Source: Sediminicola sp963974715
GTDB taxonomy: Bacteria > Bacteroidota > Bacteroidia > Flavobacteriales > Flavobacteriaceae
Assembly: GCA_963974715.1 (NCBI GenBank)
Contig: CAXBDK010000005.1
Location: 247,152 to 311,151 of the forward strand
Length of the DNA stretch: 64,000 bases
Direction of reading: 5' to 3'
Part shown: positions 9,655 to 17,890 of the stretch, piece by piece
Layout: the number at the start of each line of letters is the position of its first letter
Position numbering within the stretch: the stretch's first letter is position 1
Made by a program: the position numbers and the translations under genes
Notes under the pieces: generated by a model
Databases searched by the model: none
The model's input: the letters and a program-made list of their open reading frames with translations, nothing else
What the model was told of the DNA's origin: nothing

Positions 9655-9671
9655 TTGGCACTTAATTTGTT
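9655..9671 (+). promoter_or_regulatory. Candidate sigma-54 -24/-12 promoter of hsp20
   Basis: TTGGCAC at 9655-9661, then exactly five bases, then TTGTT. The -24 box is perfect and the GG-to-GC spacing is right, but the -12 box reads GT instead of GC. It lies 42 nt before the hsp20 ATG. A sigma-54 activator gene is present in the window at 19582. Confidence 0.4.
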
Positions 9672-9713
9672 CCTGTTACACCGAATTTATTGTTTAACTT
9701 AAAATCCGTTATT

Positions 9714-10196
9714 ATGAGCACATTGGTAAATGTACCCAGGAATGAAAGTTTGGCAAGGACAAATTCGAACGATCGCCCAAACTTTCCTATTTGGTCCTCA
9801 TGGATCGATGATATCCTAAACGGGGACCTGACACCGCGATTCAGTCCCAGTTTTAACATGGGAATGAGTTTGCCCAAAGTAAACATAAAGGAAACGGCAG
9901 AGGCCTATTTGGTCGAAATGGCCGTCCCGGGTCTCAAGAAGTCCGACTTCAACATTGACCTGCACAACCAGATCCTGACCATTTCCATGAACAAGGAGGA
10001 AGAAACCGAGCAAAAGGATGGGAACTATACCCGAAAAGAATTTGGCTACGCTTCCTTTAAAAGGACATTCTCCTTACCGGAAACGGTAAACGATGGGGAC
10101 ATTAAGGCACACTATAATGATGGTATCCTAAAGATACAGCTTCCCAAAAAAGAGGAGGCCCGTCAAAAACCGGTGAGGACCATCAAAATTTCCTAA
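9714..10196 (+). CDS. Hsp20/alpha-crystallin small heat-shock protein
   Basis: 160 residues. Holdase chaperone that keeps unfolding proteins soluble for DnaK and ClpB. The alpha-crystallin domain (about 45-150) shows PKVNIKETAEAYLVEMAVPGLKKSDFNI, the GNYTRKEFGYASFKRTFSLPE segment and the terminal strand ending IQLPKKEE. The C-terminal VRTIKIS carries the short IxI motif used for oligomer contacts. ATG 9714 (MSTLVNVPRN) is chosen over the earlier in-frame codon. The upstream region has two possible control elements, and a terminator follows 22 nt after the stop. Confidence 0.94.
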   Translation: MSTLVNVPRNESLARTNSNDRPNFPIWSSWIDDILNGDLTPRFSPSFNMGMSLPKVNIKETAEAYLVEMAVPGLKKSDFNIDLHNQILTISMNKEEETEQKDGNYTRKEFGYASFKRTFSLPETVNDGDIKAHYNDGILKIQLPKKEEARQKPVRTIKIS

Positions 10197-10210
10197 ATTG
10201 TGTGATTTAC

Positions 10211-10245
10211 AAAAAAAGGGACCGTTACTACGGTCCCAATTTTTT
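10211..10245. terminator. Bidirectional terminator between hsp20 and the convergent DUF2383 gene
   Basis: GGGACCG at 10218-10224 pairs with CGGTCCC at 10231-10237. There is an A-run before and a T-run after, so it can end transcription on both strands. Confidence 0.85.
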
Positions 10246-10283
10246 GTAACGGTTAAAAAAGTTGGCATTTTCGATCGGCCTAG

Positions 10284-10715
10284 CTATATGTTGAAGGAGA
10301 CATTGAGATCTTCTTGGATTTGTTGTCTATGGCTTTCCAAAAGGACCCTGGTAGACTGTGTAATGGAACTGTATTTTAATACTTCATTGTATTCCCTTAT
10401 CAATGCCTCTTCCGCCTTTTTGCATTCATTTAAAATGGCCCCTTCAGAATTTCCACTGAAAAACAACATCAATTCGGACCATACATTTGCTGCCGTCTCC
10501 CCAAAATCATCCTTTTCCCGTGGCTTTTCGTTTAAACGAATGATATCATCCGTTAATTGGTTGATCATTTGTGCCTTTTTGCTGGCCATGTCCATAAAAA
10601 ATTTCTTGAGGGAAGTTGAATCCGTTTTTTTGATGCCCTCTCGATATACATAATCCGCATGGTAATGCGACTCCAATAACTGGTTTAAGAGGTCTGCGAC
10701 TTGTGAATAGCTCAT
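10284..10715 (-). CDS. PA2169-type four-helix-bundle protein (DUF2383)
   Basis: 143 residues. It has the DUF2383 pattern LLNQLLESHYHADYVYREGIKK, a middle helix KKFFMDMASKKAQMINQL, WSELMLFFSGNSEGAILNECKKAEEALIREYNEVL (the EYNE helix) and a final amphipathic helix. ATG 10715 (MSYSQVADLL) is the natural start. It is convergent with hsp20 across a shared terminator. Function unknown; probably a stress-linked ferritin-like fold without assigned metal site. Confidence 0.85.
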   Translation of the reverse strand: MSYSQVADLLNQLLESHYHADYVYREGIKKTDSTSLKKFFMDMASKKAQMINQLTDDIIRLNEKPREKDDFGETAANVWSELMLFFSGNSEGAILNECKKAEEALIREYNEVLKYSSITQSTRVLLESHRQQIQEDLNVSFNI

Positions 10716-10849
10716 TATACAATTTTTATATTGATATGTTGATCCGGTACAATTGTTCACTCTAAAAAGGGTAAGGACCGTTGTTCCAAATTAGAAATAT
10801 TGTGGTCGTAGAGGGCATACAATCAAATAAATATTTATCCCGTTTACGT

Positions 10850-12145
10850 TCACTCCAATTTTCCACCACTGCCGGCACATTCAAAACATGCCAACATACC
10901 TGTGGTTAGTTTCTCATCTTCAGAACCTTTTAACGGCTCGGTCAATAAGCTTCTTTCATTCAGGGCCGACCAGAATTCCTTTGCATAAAACTGGAGCGCG
11001 TCCCGTCTTGCCCGTAACTTGGTTTCTATATCGGGGCCGTCAAGCTTATAAATTTCCTTTGGCCAAGCCTCCAATGCTTCTTGGATGGCTTTATCGGATA
11101 GTTTTTCCTGTATGTACCTGGCTTCTTCCAAAAACAGTTCCTTGGGTACCATCTTTAGGAAATAAACATCAAAGGGCATTACAAGTCCAGGCATAAAACC
11201 AATTTCCGTATCGAAACCCTGTAGTTCGGGCAGCACCTTCTTATTTGCCAAGATACTGGGGATGACGCCATCCACATTAAAAAAGGCATTGTCCCTATCG
11301 CCAGGTAAGGGAATTGCTTTATAGCTATTGTCATCCTGCTTTTGAACGACCCACCCCCATTGTTTTGCATGTCGGTCCCAATCCCCTATCAACAGATCGA
11401 ACAGACGTGCCCTAACTAGGGCATGCCTATCTATGGTCACTTGGTCTCCGTATTTCATTTTAAGCTGTTGGAGGTCCTTCGTATCCATTATTTCCAGTAC
11501 CTTCTTAAAACCTGTCCAGTTTTTTTTGCTCTCGGTCTCGTATTCCAAAAGGAACAGCCTATTGCCGAATTTGGCATTGTGCTCCTCCAAAAAAGGTTGT
11601 TCCGGAACGAAAAGCACTTTGGGCGCGGTGTGCAGGACACCTACCCGATCTGCAAGGGAGGCCGCCAAGAGTGCCCCATAGGGATGTTGGGCGGATATAC
11701 CGTCCACCACAATATTCTCTAGGCCCAAAATCCTGGCCACATCGGGAACGAGCGCCTTTGGATCCTTATGGATTCCCCTTAGGGAGTAAGCTATCCCCTT
11801 CTGGGATTCCAATTTTAAAGAATGGGTCTGTTTTCCCCCGCCTTCCTTAATAATTTCCATCCCACCGTACAAGGTATCCAAAAAAACGATGGGCACTGAA
11901 ATAGGGGTCGCCCAAGCCTTTCTGTAATGTTCTCCCTGCATCAGTTTTTTAATGGCATTTCCCTCATAGAGATTGCTGGCCGTAAGTCGCACGGAATCAT
12001 GTTCGGAAAAATCGATTCCCGAAATATCCGTAACGCCCACCAACTCGCAGGTACCCATCTCTTTGTTGGTACTGGAAACCGAAATATATAGCAATACCAC
12101 AAAAAGCAGGACAAAAATTACCAGACCCCACACCAATTTTTTCAT
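10850..12145 (-). CDS. Membrane-anchored atypical (HipA/FAM20-like) kinase-domain protein
   Basis: 431 residues with one N-terminal membrane anchor (about 5-25) and no lipobox; the rest is probably periplasmic. The body has kinase-like landmarks: a glycine-rich loop GGGKQTHSLKL (102-112) after the strand DTLYGG; GDWDRHAKQW at 254-263, resembling the catalytic xDRHxxN/Q loop of HipA and FAM20; and GDRDNAF at 282-288 in the place of the metal-binding DFG. The same segments occur in the 1242-residue fusion protein at 34398-38126, so this is a stand-alone paralogue of its middle domain. The C-terminus ends in an odd CFECAGSGGKLE tail. ATG 12145 is used rather than TTG 12154. Substrate unknown. 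Confidence 0.6.
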   Translation of the reverse strand: MKKLVWGLVIFVLLFVVLLYISVSSTNKEMGTCELVGVTDISGIDFSEHDSVRLTASNLYEGNAIKKLMQGEHYRKAWATPISVPIVFLDTLYGGMEIIKEGGGKQTHSLKLESQKGIAYSLRGIHKDPKALVPDVARILGLENIVVDGISAQHPYGALLAASLADRVGVLHTAPKVLFVPEQPFLEEHNAKFGNRLFLLEYETESKKNWTGFKKVLEIMDTKDLQQLKMKYGDQVTIDRHALVRARLFDLLIGDWDRHAKQWGWVVQKQDDNSYKAIPLPGDRDNAFFNVDGVIPSILANKKVLPELQGFDTEIGFMPGLVMPFDVYFLKMVPKELFLEEARYIQEKLSDKAIQEALEAWPKEIYKLDGPDIETKLRARRDALQFYAKEFWSALNERSLLTEPLKGSEDEKLTTGMLACFECAGSGGKLE

Positions 12146-12206
12146 ATTTTTCAATACTAGGATTAGACCGAACGGAAAATGAGTACAGATCTCTCAAGCA
12201 CCTTCC

Positions 12207-13427
12207 TTACTGCGTTAGGGGCTTTACCGCTTCCATAACTTTCTCCGGTGCATAGTATTTTAAGGCAATGGCATAAGACACTACCGATAAGATCAGTCCC
12301 GTCATAAAAATGGTGTATGTCCAACGAAGGATCTTATACTTCCGTTCCAGCACCGCCCCCAAATAATATAGGTCCATCGTAAGCATATTATATATCTTTT
12401 CCTTGTCCGATATAAGATCTTTGATCATTTTCATATAATCTTCTACCGCAATTTGGTTAAAATTACCGAAAAAAAGCAGGTTTACCTTTCCTTCCTTGAT
12501 GGCTTCGTCCGTATATTCCATTTTTGTCACCTTAGGTCTTGTGGCCAAAACGGACAAGATCATGGACACGATGCTGAACAATATAAATATTGAAGTGGGA
12601 ATGAGGAGGTAGGCATTGGAAGGACTATCCAGTTTCGGGGCCATATTTGCCAATATCAACGATATGATGATCGCGTTGACCGACAGTAAAATATTGGCCT
12701 TGGTATCGGCGATGTCACTTAATTTTAAATGGTTCCTCAAGGTAACCCTGTACAAGGTCTGTACGCCACGTTGGGGGCTGGTTTCCTTCATATTGACCTT
12801 GAGCTTGGCTTTTTTACTGGATTTTAGCTCTTTTTCCCCCTCTTGGATAAGTGCGGTCAGATTGTTCGTTTTTTGATCTTCCCAGTTTTGTTGGGCATAT
12901 AGCGTTGCAAACCGATGCCCGGAGGTGAGTTTGGCAATATACATTTCCCTCCAGGCCGTCCGTTCAATTTTGTTCCCGTCAATGGCCTCCTTTTCCAAGC
13001 GGAGCAATTCAAGATCGGTCTGAAACGAAGGCATGCCATAGAAGGAATGGGCTACATCGTAACATATGCCCTCCGCCTTCCCAGCTGGGACCTGATCACC
13101 TTCCGAACTTTCCATAAGTTTCGTGACCCTGTCGATGAATTCTTGCCCATGCCCATTTTCTGACAGCCATCGCTTGGCCATTGCCACACTTTGTTTTTGG
13201 GGATTCCCCTCTGTTGTGGAGTATCCCGAGTAAAGAAACAACACTGCCAAGAGGACCTGATGTCCAGTTTCTTCTTCCAGTGTTGATGACCCTATAAGTT
13301 CTGAGGCAATTTCAGTCAATTGAAGTGTCCGGTTGAAATTATGGAACAGTTGTTTTTTTCCTAGGTCGCTCTTAAAGAGTTGGGAAATATGGGCAGTTGC
13401 TTTTTCTACGGTATTGTTACTTTTCAT
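12207..13427 (-). CDS. Pycsar-effector-type (PycTM/DUF5706) membrane protein with degenerate HD domain
   Basis: 406 residues. The N-terminal part (1-190) aligns in pattern with HD-domain phosphohydrolases, but the catalytic residues are gone: the usual HNxxHT reads HNFNRT (residues 29-34), the HD pair in the FHDxGY motif reads FLYSGY (64-69), and the later DAD motif is YDVAH. The C-terminal part (about 232-400) is a PycTM-like module with SDIADTKANILLSVNAIIISLIL, a second helix before the TRPK turn and a terminal helix pair. PycTM proteins damage membranes when triggered by cCMP or cUMP in Pycsar anti-phage defence. No nucleotide cyclase lies next to it. An in-frame ATG at 13451 would add eight residues. 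Confidence 0.75.
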   Translation of the reverse strand: MKSNNTVEKATAHISQLFKSDLGKKQLFHNFNRTLQLTEIASELIGSSTLEEETGHQVLLAVLFLYSGYSTTEGNPQKQSVAMAKRWLSENGHGQEFIDRVTKLMESSEGDQVPAGKAEGICYDVAHSFYGMPSFQTDLELLRLEKEAIDGNKIERTAWREMYIAKLTSGHRFATLYAQQNWEDQKTNNLTALIQEGEKELKSSKKAKLKVNMKETSPQRGVQTLYRVTLRNHLKLSDIADTKANILLSVNAIIISLILANMAPKLDSPSNAYLLIPTSIFILFSIVSMILSVLATRPKVTKMEYTDEAIKEGKVNLLFFGNFNQIAVEDYMKMIKDLISDKEKIYNMLTMDLYYLGAVLERKYKILRWTYTIFMTGLILSVVSYAIALKYYAPEKVMEAVKPLTQ

Positions 13428-13794
13428 TTTGGATGGGTTATACTTAAACATTTCCTACTGGTGCCTATCGATGGAATTCAGGTCCGACACGCAGGAAGGA
13501 TTCGGTACTTTTTAATGGCCGATTATTTTTCAGCGGTGAAAATTAACATTTAATTTATAGAACCAGCGTTGCATTTGCGCCTAAAAATAGCTTGAAAGAA
13601 GAGAGAGTCCCCAAAAAGGGGCAATTAGGCAAACTTTTTAAAGGGACATCTCAAAAGTTATGGTTGGATCCGTCGTTACAGCACTATGAATGCAGTGAAG
13701 AATTGTCCTTTGTTTGAGGCAACACTTCTTCGCTTTGGATCAAATCCCACGATAGAAGGTCGCTATTTTTATAAAAACTAAAAAAAATCATACT
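13428..13794. other. Intergenic region, 367 nt
   Basis: Divergent spacer between the PycTM-type gene and the VOC gene. It holds a small CCCC-AAAAA-GGGG hairpin near 13605-13625 without a T-run. No gene seen. Confidence 0.4.
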
Positions 13795-14196
13795 ATGAAC
13801 GTACAAGCATACTTAGCATTTAATGGAGATTGCCAAGAAGCATTGAATTTTTATGCAAATTGCCTTGGTGGGGACATCGTAAACAAGCAAACCTACCAAG
13901 ATTCAAAAAAAGATATTCCAGATTCCTATAGGGACAAATTACAACATGCGGAACTCAAAGGGAGCGGAATCCATATTATGGCCTACGATGCGGCGCCCGA
14001 TACCCCTTTGAACAATGGTAACCAGATCCATATGAGCGTGGACTTGAGGGATCCGGATGAGACCAAGGTAGTGTTCGACACCCTATCCGAGGGGGGACAA
14101 GTGAACAACCCCTTAAAGAAACAGGAATGGGGCGCTCTTTACGGAAGGTGCACCGACAAATATGGTATTCACTGGATGGTGAACTGTAAGTTGTGA
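13795..14196 (+). CDS. VOC superfamily protein (PhnB-like)
   Basis: 133 residues with the PhnB/glyoxalase pattern: YLAFNGDCQEALNFYANCLGG at the start, LQHAELKGSGIHIMAYDA in the middle and WGALYGRCTDKYGIHWMVN at the end. VOC proteins are metal-dependent isomerases, dioxygenases or resistance proteins; PhnB-like members are mostly uncharacterised. Single gene, convergent with the GNAT gene. Confidence 0.88.
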   Translation: MNVQAYLAFNGDCQEALNFYANCLGGDIVNKQTYQDSKKDIPDSYRDKLQHAELKGSGIHIMAYDAAPDTPLNNGNQIHMSVDLRDPDETKVVFDTLSEGGQVNNPLKKQEWGALYGRCTDKYGIHWMVNCKL

Positions 14197-14246
14197 CCTA
14201 CCGTTACCACAACAAGAAACTATCCCCTGTCGTATCGGTCGGCGTT

Positions 14247-14573
14247 TCAACTGCCGATGGAATATCCAGGGGCGAGTAGTTCCTTGGCCTTTTCGGGATG
14301 TCTTTTAAGATAGGATGCCAAAAATGGACAGAGCGGCGCCAATTTCAGGCCCGATCTTGCTATAAAATCCATTACCTTCCCTGCTAGGGCAGAAGCGATC
14401 CCCTTCCCTTCCAATTGCTTCGGGACTTCCGTATGCGTAATATATATGATGCCTTGTTTGGAAAGCATATACTCCATAAAGGCGATATGTCCTTCCACAT
14501 GTATCTCAAAGCGTTTTTTATCCCCTTTATTGTTATCGATCAATTCTATATTTTCAAATCCTATCCTATCCAT
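14247..14573 (-). CDS. Small GNAT-type N-acetyltransferase (NATD1/YjdJ-like)
   Basis: 108 residues. It matches the minimal GNAT family: GHIAFMEYMLS, the beta4 strand YITHTEVPKQLEGKGIASALA (acetyl-CoA pyrophosphate loop QLEGKGIA) and the ending LAPLCPFLASYLKRHPE. Single-domain members acetylate unknown amines. It starts 11 nt after the stop of the flavoprotein-response regulator gene, so it is probably the third gene of that operon. Confidence 0.88.
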   Translation of the reverse strand: MDRIGFENIELIDNNKGDKKRFEIHVEGHIAFMEYMLSKQGIIYITHTEVPKQLEGKGIASALAGKVMDFIARSGLKLAPLCPFLASYLKRHPEKAKELLAPGYSIGS

Positions 14574-14584
14574 ACCCGATTCCT

Positions 14585-16249
14585 TTAGATTTCGGTCAAA
14601 TATTCATGTACAAATTTAATGGCCATAGATCCTTCCCCTACCGCCGAGGCTACGCGGTTCATGGCACCGGCCCTGACATCGCCGGAGGCAAAAATTCCGG
14701 GAACACAGGTTTCCAGCAGGAACGGTTCCCTTTCCATCTTCCATATCTTGTTAAAATCCGGATATTTAAATAGGTCCTTTCCGGTCTCCAAAAAGCCTCT
14801 TTCATTTTTAAGTATATCCAATGAAATCCAATCGGTAAAGGGTTTGGAACCTATAAATATGAAGAGGGCGTCCGCATCCACCTTCTTTTTTCCGCTGCCA
14901 TCGATTTGCTGCAGTTCAAGTCCGGAGAGTCGGCTATCTTCCCCAAAAGCTTTTGACACTACGGTACCCGGGAGTATCTTTATGGATTTTATGGCAGCTA
15001 TCTGGTCTATCAGGTACCGCGACATACTACTGCTAAGATCCTCCTTTCGAACAATGATGTATACGTTTTTGGCAAATTTTGATAGGTATACGGCCGACTG
15101 CCCAGCGGAGTTGCCGCCGCCAACGATATACACCTCCTTATTGGCACATGATTGCGCCTCGGTCATAGATGATCCGTAATAGACGCCCGCCCCTGTGAAG
15201 TCCTCCACGCCCATCCCAGGCAGTTTTTTATATTCCACTCCGGTCGAGATAATGATGCTCCGAGTGTTTATTTCCTTTCCATCGTCCAGTGTTAGGATCT
15301 TGTAATTGTCACGGATCCTAATATTGGTCACCGACCTCGGGGAGAGAAACTCGATCCCAAACCGTCGGGCCTGTGTAATGGCCCTATGGGTCAGTTCCTG
15401 TCCGCTCAGCCCATTCGGAAACCCGAGGTAATTTTCGATCCTACTGCTGCTGCCCGCCTGTCCACCAGGCGCCTTTCGTTCTATCAACAAGGTCTTCAAC
15501 CCTTCAGATCCCCCATATACTGCCGCTGCAAGTCCAGAAGGCCCGGCGCCGATAATGGTAACATCGTAAAGCAGTTCCTTTGCTTGCACGTTAAGGCCCA
15601 ACCTTTCCGCCAATTGTTGTATGGACGGTCGTTGCATGCATTCCCCCTCGGGAAAGGAGACTATGGGCATATTGCCCACTTCCACCCCATGGAGCTGCAC
15701 AATTTCCTTGGCTTCATCGCTCTGTTCAACGTCCAGCCACTGGAAAGGGAACAGGTTGCTTCCCAAAAAATCCTTTATGTCATGTGAAAATGGCGAATAC
15801 TGGTACCCAATTACCTTTATCCCTTCAAAATGGGGCCTATAGGCCATCTGCCAAGCATCCAAAAGATCGTCCAAAACGGGAAAGAGTTTTTCCTCTGGTG
15901 GATTCCATGGTTTCGATAAATAGTAGTCCAACCGTACTTCATTGATGGCCCTAATGGCCGCTTCCGTATCGGAATAGGCAGTGAGAAGAACTTTTTTTGC
16001 ATCTGGATATCGCTGTTTTGCCAATTCCAAAAATTCTACCCCCAACATCTCCGGCATCCTTTGGTCGACCAAAAAGAGCGCCACTGTTTCCTGTTTTACT
16101 TTAAGTCCGTCCAGTGCCTGAAGGGCGTCTTGTGGACTATCGGTACCCATGATGCGATACTCGTCACTGAACCTCGACTTCAAATCCCGCACCACGGCCC
16201 TTAAGACCTGAGGGTCATCATCCAATGCGAACAATATTGGTTTTTTCAT
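14585..16249 (-). CDS. Response regulator fused to thioredoxin-reductase-like FAD oxidoreductase lacking CxxC
   Basis: 554 residues in three parts. REC receiver domain (1-130): acid residues D10-D12, phospho-acceptor D62 in LVDQRMPE, T90 and K113. Thioredoxin/glutaredoxin-like fold (about 142-222): the usual active-site CPxC is YSPFS, without Cys. Thioredoxin reductase-like domain (225-554): FAD motif GAGPSG (234-239), NADPH motif VGGGNSAG and FAD-closing FASGDVRAGAM. Where thioredoxin reductase has CATC, this protein has SSMT (360-363), so the standard disulfide relay is impossible. The output of this two-component system is thus an enzyme rather than a DNA-binding domain. The gene follows the histidine kinase by 18 nt. 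Confidence 0.85.
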   Translation of the reverse strand: MKKPILFALDDDPQVLRAVVRDLKSRFSDEYRIMGTDSPQDALQALDGLKVKQETVALFLVDQRMPEMLGVEFLELAKQRYPDAKKVLLTAYSDTEAAIRAINEVRLDYYLSKPWNPPEEKLFPVLDDLLDAWQMAYRPHFEGIKVIGYQYSPFSHDIKDFLGSNLFPFQWLDVEQSDEAKEIVQLHGVEVGNMPIVSFPEGECMQRPSIQQLAERLGLNVQAKELLYDVTIIGAGPSGLAAAVYGGSEGLKTLLIERKAPGGQAGSSSRIENYLGFPNGLSGQELTHRAITQARRFGIEFLSPRSVTNIRIRDNYKILTLDDGKEINTRSIIISTGVEYKKLPGMGVEDFTGAGVYYGSSMTEAQSCANKEVYIVGGGNSAGQSAVYLSKFAKNVYIIVRKEDLSSSMSRYLIDQIAAIKSIKILPGTVVSKAFGEDSRLSGLELQQIDGSGKKKVDADALFIFIGSKPFTDWISLDILKNERGFLETGKDLFKYPDFNKIWKMEREPFLLETCVPGIFASGDVRAGAMNRVASAVGEGSMAIKFVHEYLTEI

Positions 16250-16267
16250 TCGATGTGCTATCCAATT

Positions 16268-17659
16268 TTAGGGAGCAATGGGCAATAACACGGTAAATAC
16301 CGTTTTTCCCTGTTCCGATTCCATTAAAATTTGTCCGTTGTGCTGTTCCACGATCCGCTTTACTACCTCCAGTCCCATTCCGGTCCCTTCCCCAATGGGC
16401 TTGGTAGTAAAAAAAGGGTCAAATATGGATTGTTGGTGCTCTAGTGGGATGCCCTTGCCATTGTCCTTTATCTGCACCCTAATATATTCGCTATGTTTAT
16501 CTACTGAGAGCGTAAGTTTTCCATTTTCCTCCATGGCATCCACGGCATTGTCGATCAGATTGGTCCATACCTGGTTCATTTCACCGATCCTTACTTTTGG
16601 CCAAGGCAGCTGTTCCCCATAATAGTGCTCGACCGAGATCCGCTTGCGCTTTAATTTATGGTCCAAGATCACCAAGGTAGTGTGTAGGCCTTTGACAATA
16701 TCGGTAGGCATTGCTTCCGGGGCCTGATCCATATGGGTGTATGTCTTGACCGATTGTACCAGGGTAGCGATCCTATTGGCTGCCTCCCCTATTTCCCCTA
16801 CCAACTGCCCGATGATGAGCTCATGTGCCATCCACTTGATCACCACCTCAAAATTTTCGGCTCCTGCAACTTCAAAAATATGGTCCATTATAGCTATATC
16901 CACCCCAAAGTCCAACAGGGTCTCCGAAAGGTCGGCACCATTTTTAACCTTGTGTGCACCCAACCATTCCTCCAATTTATCCTCCATTTCGGTACGCTCC
17001 AAAAGGCCTATTTTCCGCTTTTGTGAGTTCTGGCCAAGTTGGAAAAGCAATTGTGTAAGGATATCTATTTGCTGAGGTTCCAGTGTTAGTACAAATATTC
17101 TTTTTAGATCCTCTGGCATTCGCAAATGATGCCTTTTCAGTTCCTTTGCGCTGCTCGCAATGGCAGATGCGGGATTATTGAGCTCGTGCGCCAGTCCTGC
17201 GGAAAGCTTTCCCAGCGCCATCATCTTTTCCGACTGTACATTTAATTTTGCAAATTCCCTGGTCCGGGAGGTCATTACGTGCACCAATGCTTCCGTTAAT
17301 TCGTAATGGAGGGTGGCCATCTCCCTTATATGGGCCTTATCCACCACCAGTAACCGGCAATCCACCTCGGCCTGACCATAACCTATGGAACTATTGGCAC
17401 GGGAGTAGGGCAAAAATCCAGAGATCCCATTGATGGCAGCTGTCCCAAAGTCTTTAAAATGACCGTTCTGCTCCATTTTTATCATGACTTCACCTTCCAA
17501 AAAAATAATCAGTCGGTCCATGGGATCGCCCTTTTTAAAAAGGAATTCACCCTTGGCCACATTTAACAGTGTGCCCTTGGATATCAACCATTGCAGCTGA
17601 TCTGTGGGCACTTCGGAAATGGCCGCGATCCTTTGAAGGTCCTCTACCGTTATTTGCAT
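16268..17659 (-). CDS. Histidine kinase with N-terminal cNMP-binding-like domain
   Basis: 463 residues, no membrane segment. A Crp-type cyclic nucleotide-binding fold occupies about 15-130 (GEFLFKKGDPMDRLIIFLEGEV), but the phosphate-binding cassette is altered: the Gly-Glu of the usual FGE...R-x-[AS] is replaced around GFLPYSRANSSIG, so ligand binding is uncertain. Then comes a HisKA domain with H158 in GKLSAGLAHELNNP, and a HATPase domain with NLIDNAVDAM, DNGKGIP and GTGMGLEVVKRI. Cytoplasmic redox or nucleotide sensing is likely. It is the first gene of the operon with the flavoprotein response regulator and a small GNAT. Confidence 0.88.
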   Translation of the reverse strand: MQITVEDLQRIAAISEVPTDQLQWLISKGTLLNVAKGEFLFKKGDPMDRLIIFLEGEVMIKMEQNGHFKDFGTAAINGISGFLPYSRANSSIGYGQAEVDCRLLVVDKAHIREMATLHYELTEALVHVMTSRTREFAKLNVQSEKMMALGKLSAGLAHELNNPASAIASSAKELKRHHLRMPEDLKRIFVLTLEPQQIDILTQLLFQLGQNSQKRKIGLLERTEMEDKLEEWLGAHKVKNGADLSETLLDFGVDIAIMDHIFEVAGAENFEVVIKWMAHELIIGQLVGEIGEAANRIATLVQSVKTYTHMDQAPEAMPTDIVKGLHTTLVILDHKLKRKRISVEHYYGEQLPWPKVRIGEMNQVWTNLIDNAVDAMEENGKLTLSVDKHSEYIRVQIKDNGKGIPLEHQQSIFDPFFTTKPIGEGTGMGLEVVKRIVEQHNGQILMESEQGKTVFTVLLPIAP

Positions 17660-17890
17660 TGGTTAAAGATACTTAAAGCGCCGACCTTTCGCAATATGGA
17701 TTTTTCAAAAATAATTGCCCCTTGTCCATAATACAGCAAGAATATAGCCTCATTCCTTATCATATCTTGTAGCACTGATCGGCAGGGCCAAACATACGAC
17801 AATCATATTAACATATTTTTAACATCATTAATAAAACCCTGTTTTTCATTTCTCGTAGGTATTGTTGTATTCACCTAAAAAGTAATCATT

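Noticed and set aside
10198..10653. Plus-strand frame after hsp20
   Set aside because: It is the antisense of the DUF2383 gene at 10284-10715 and runs across a terminator.
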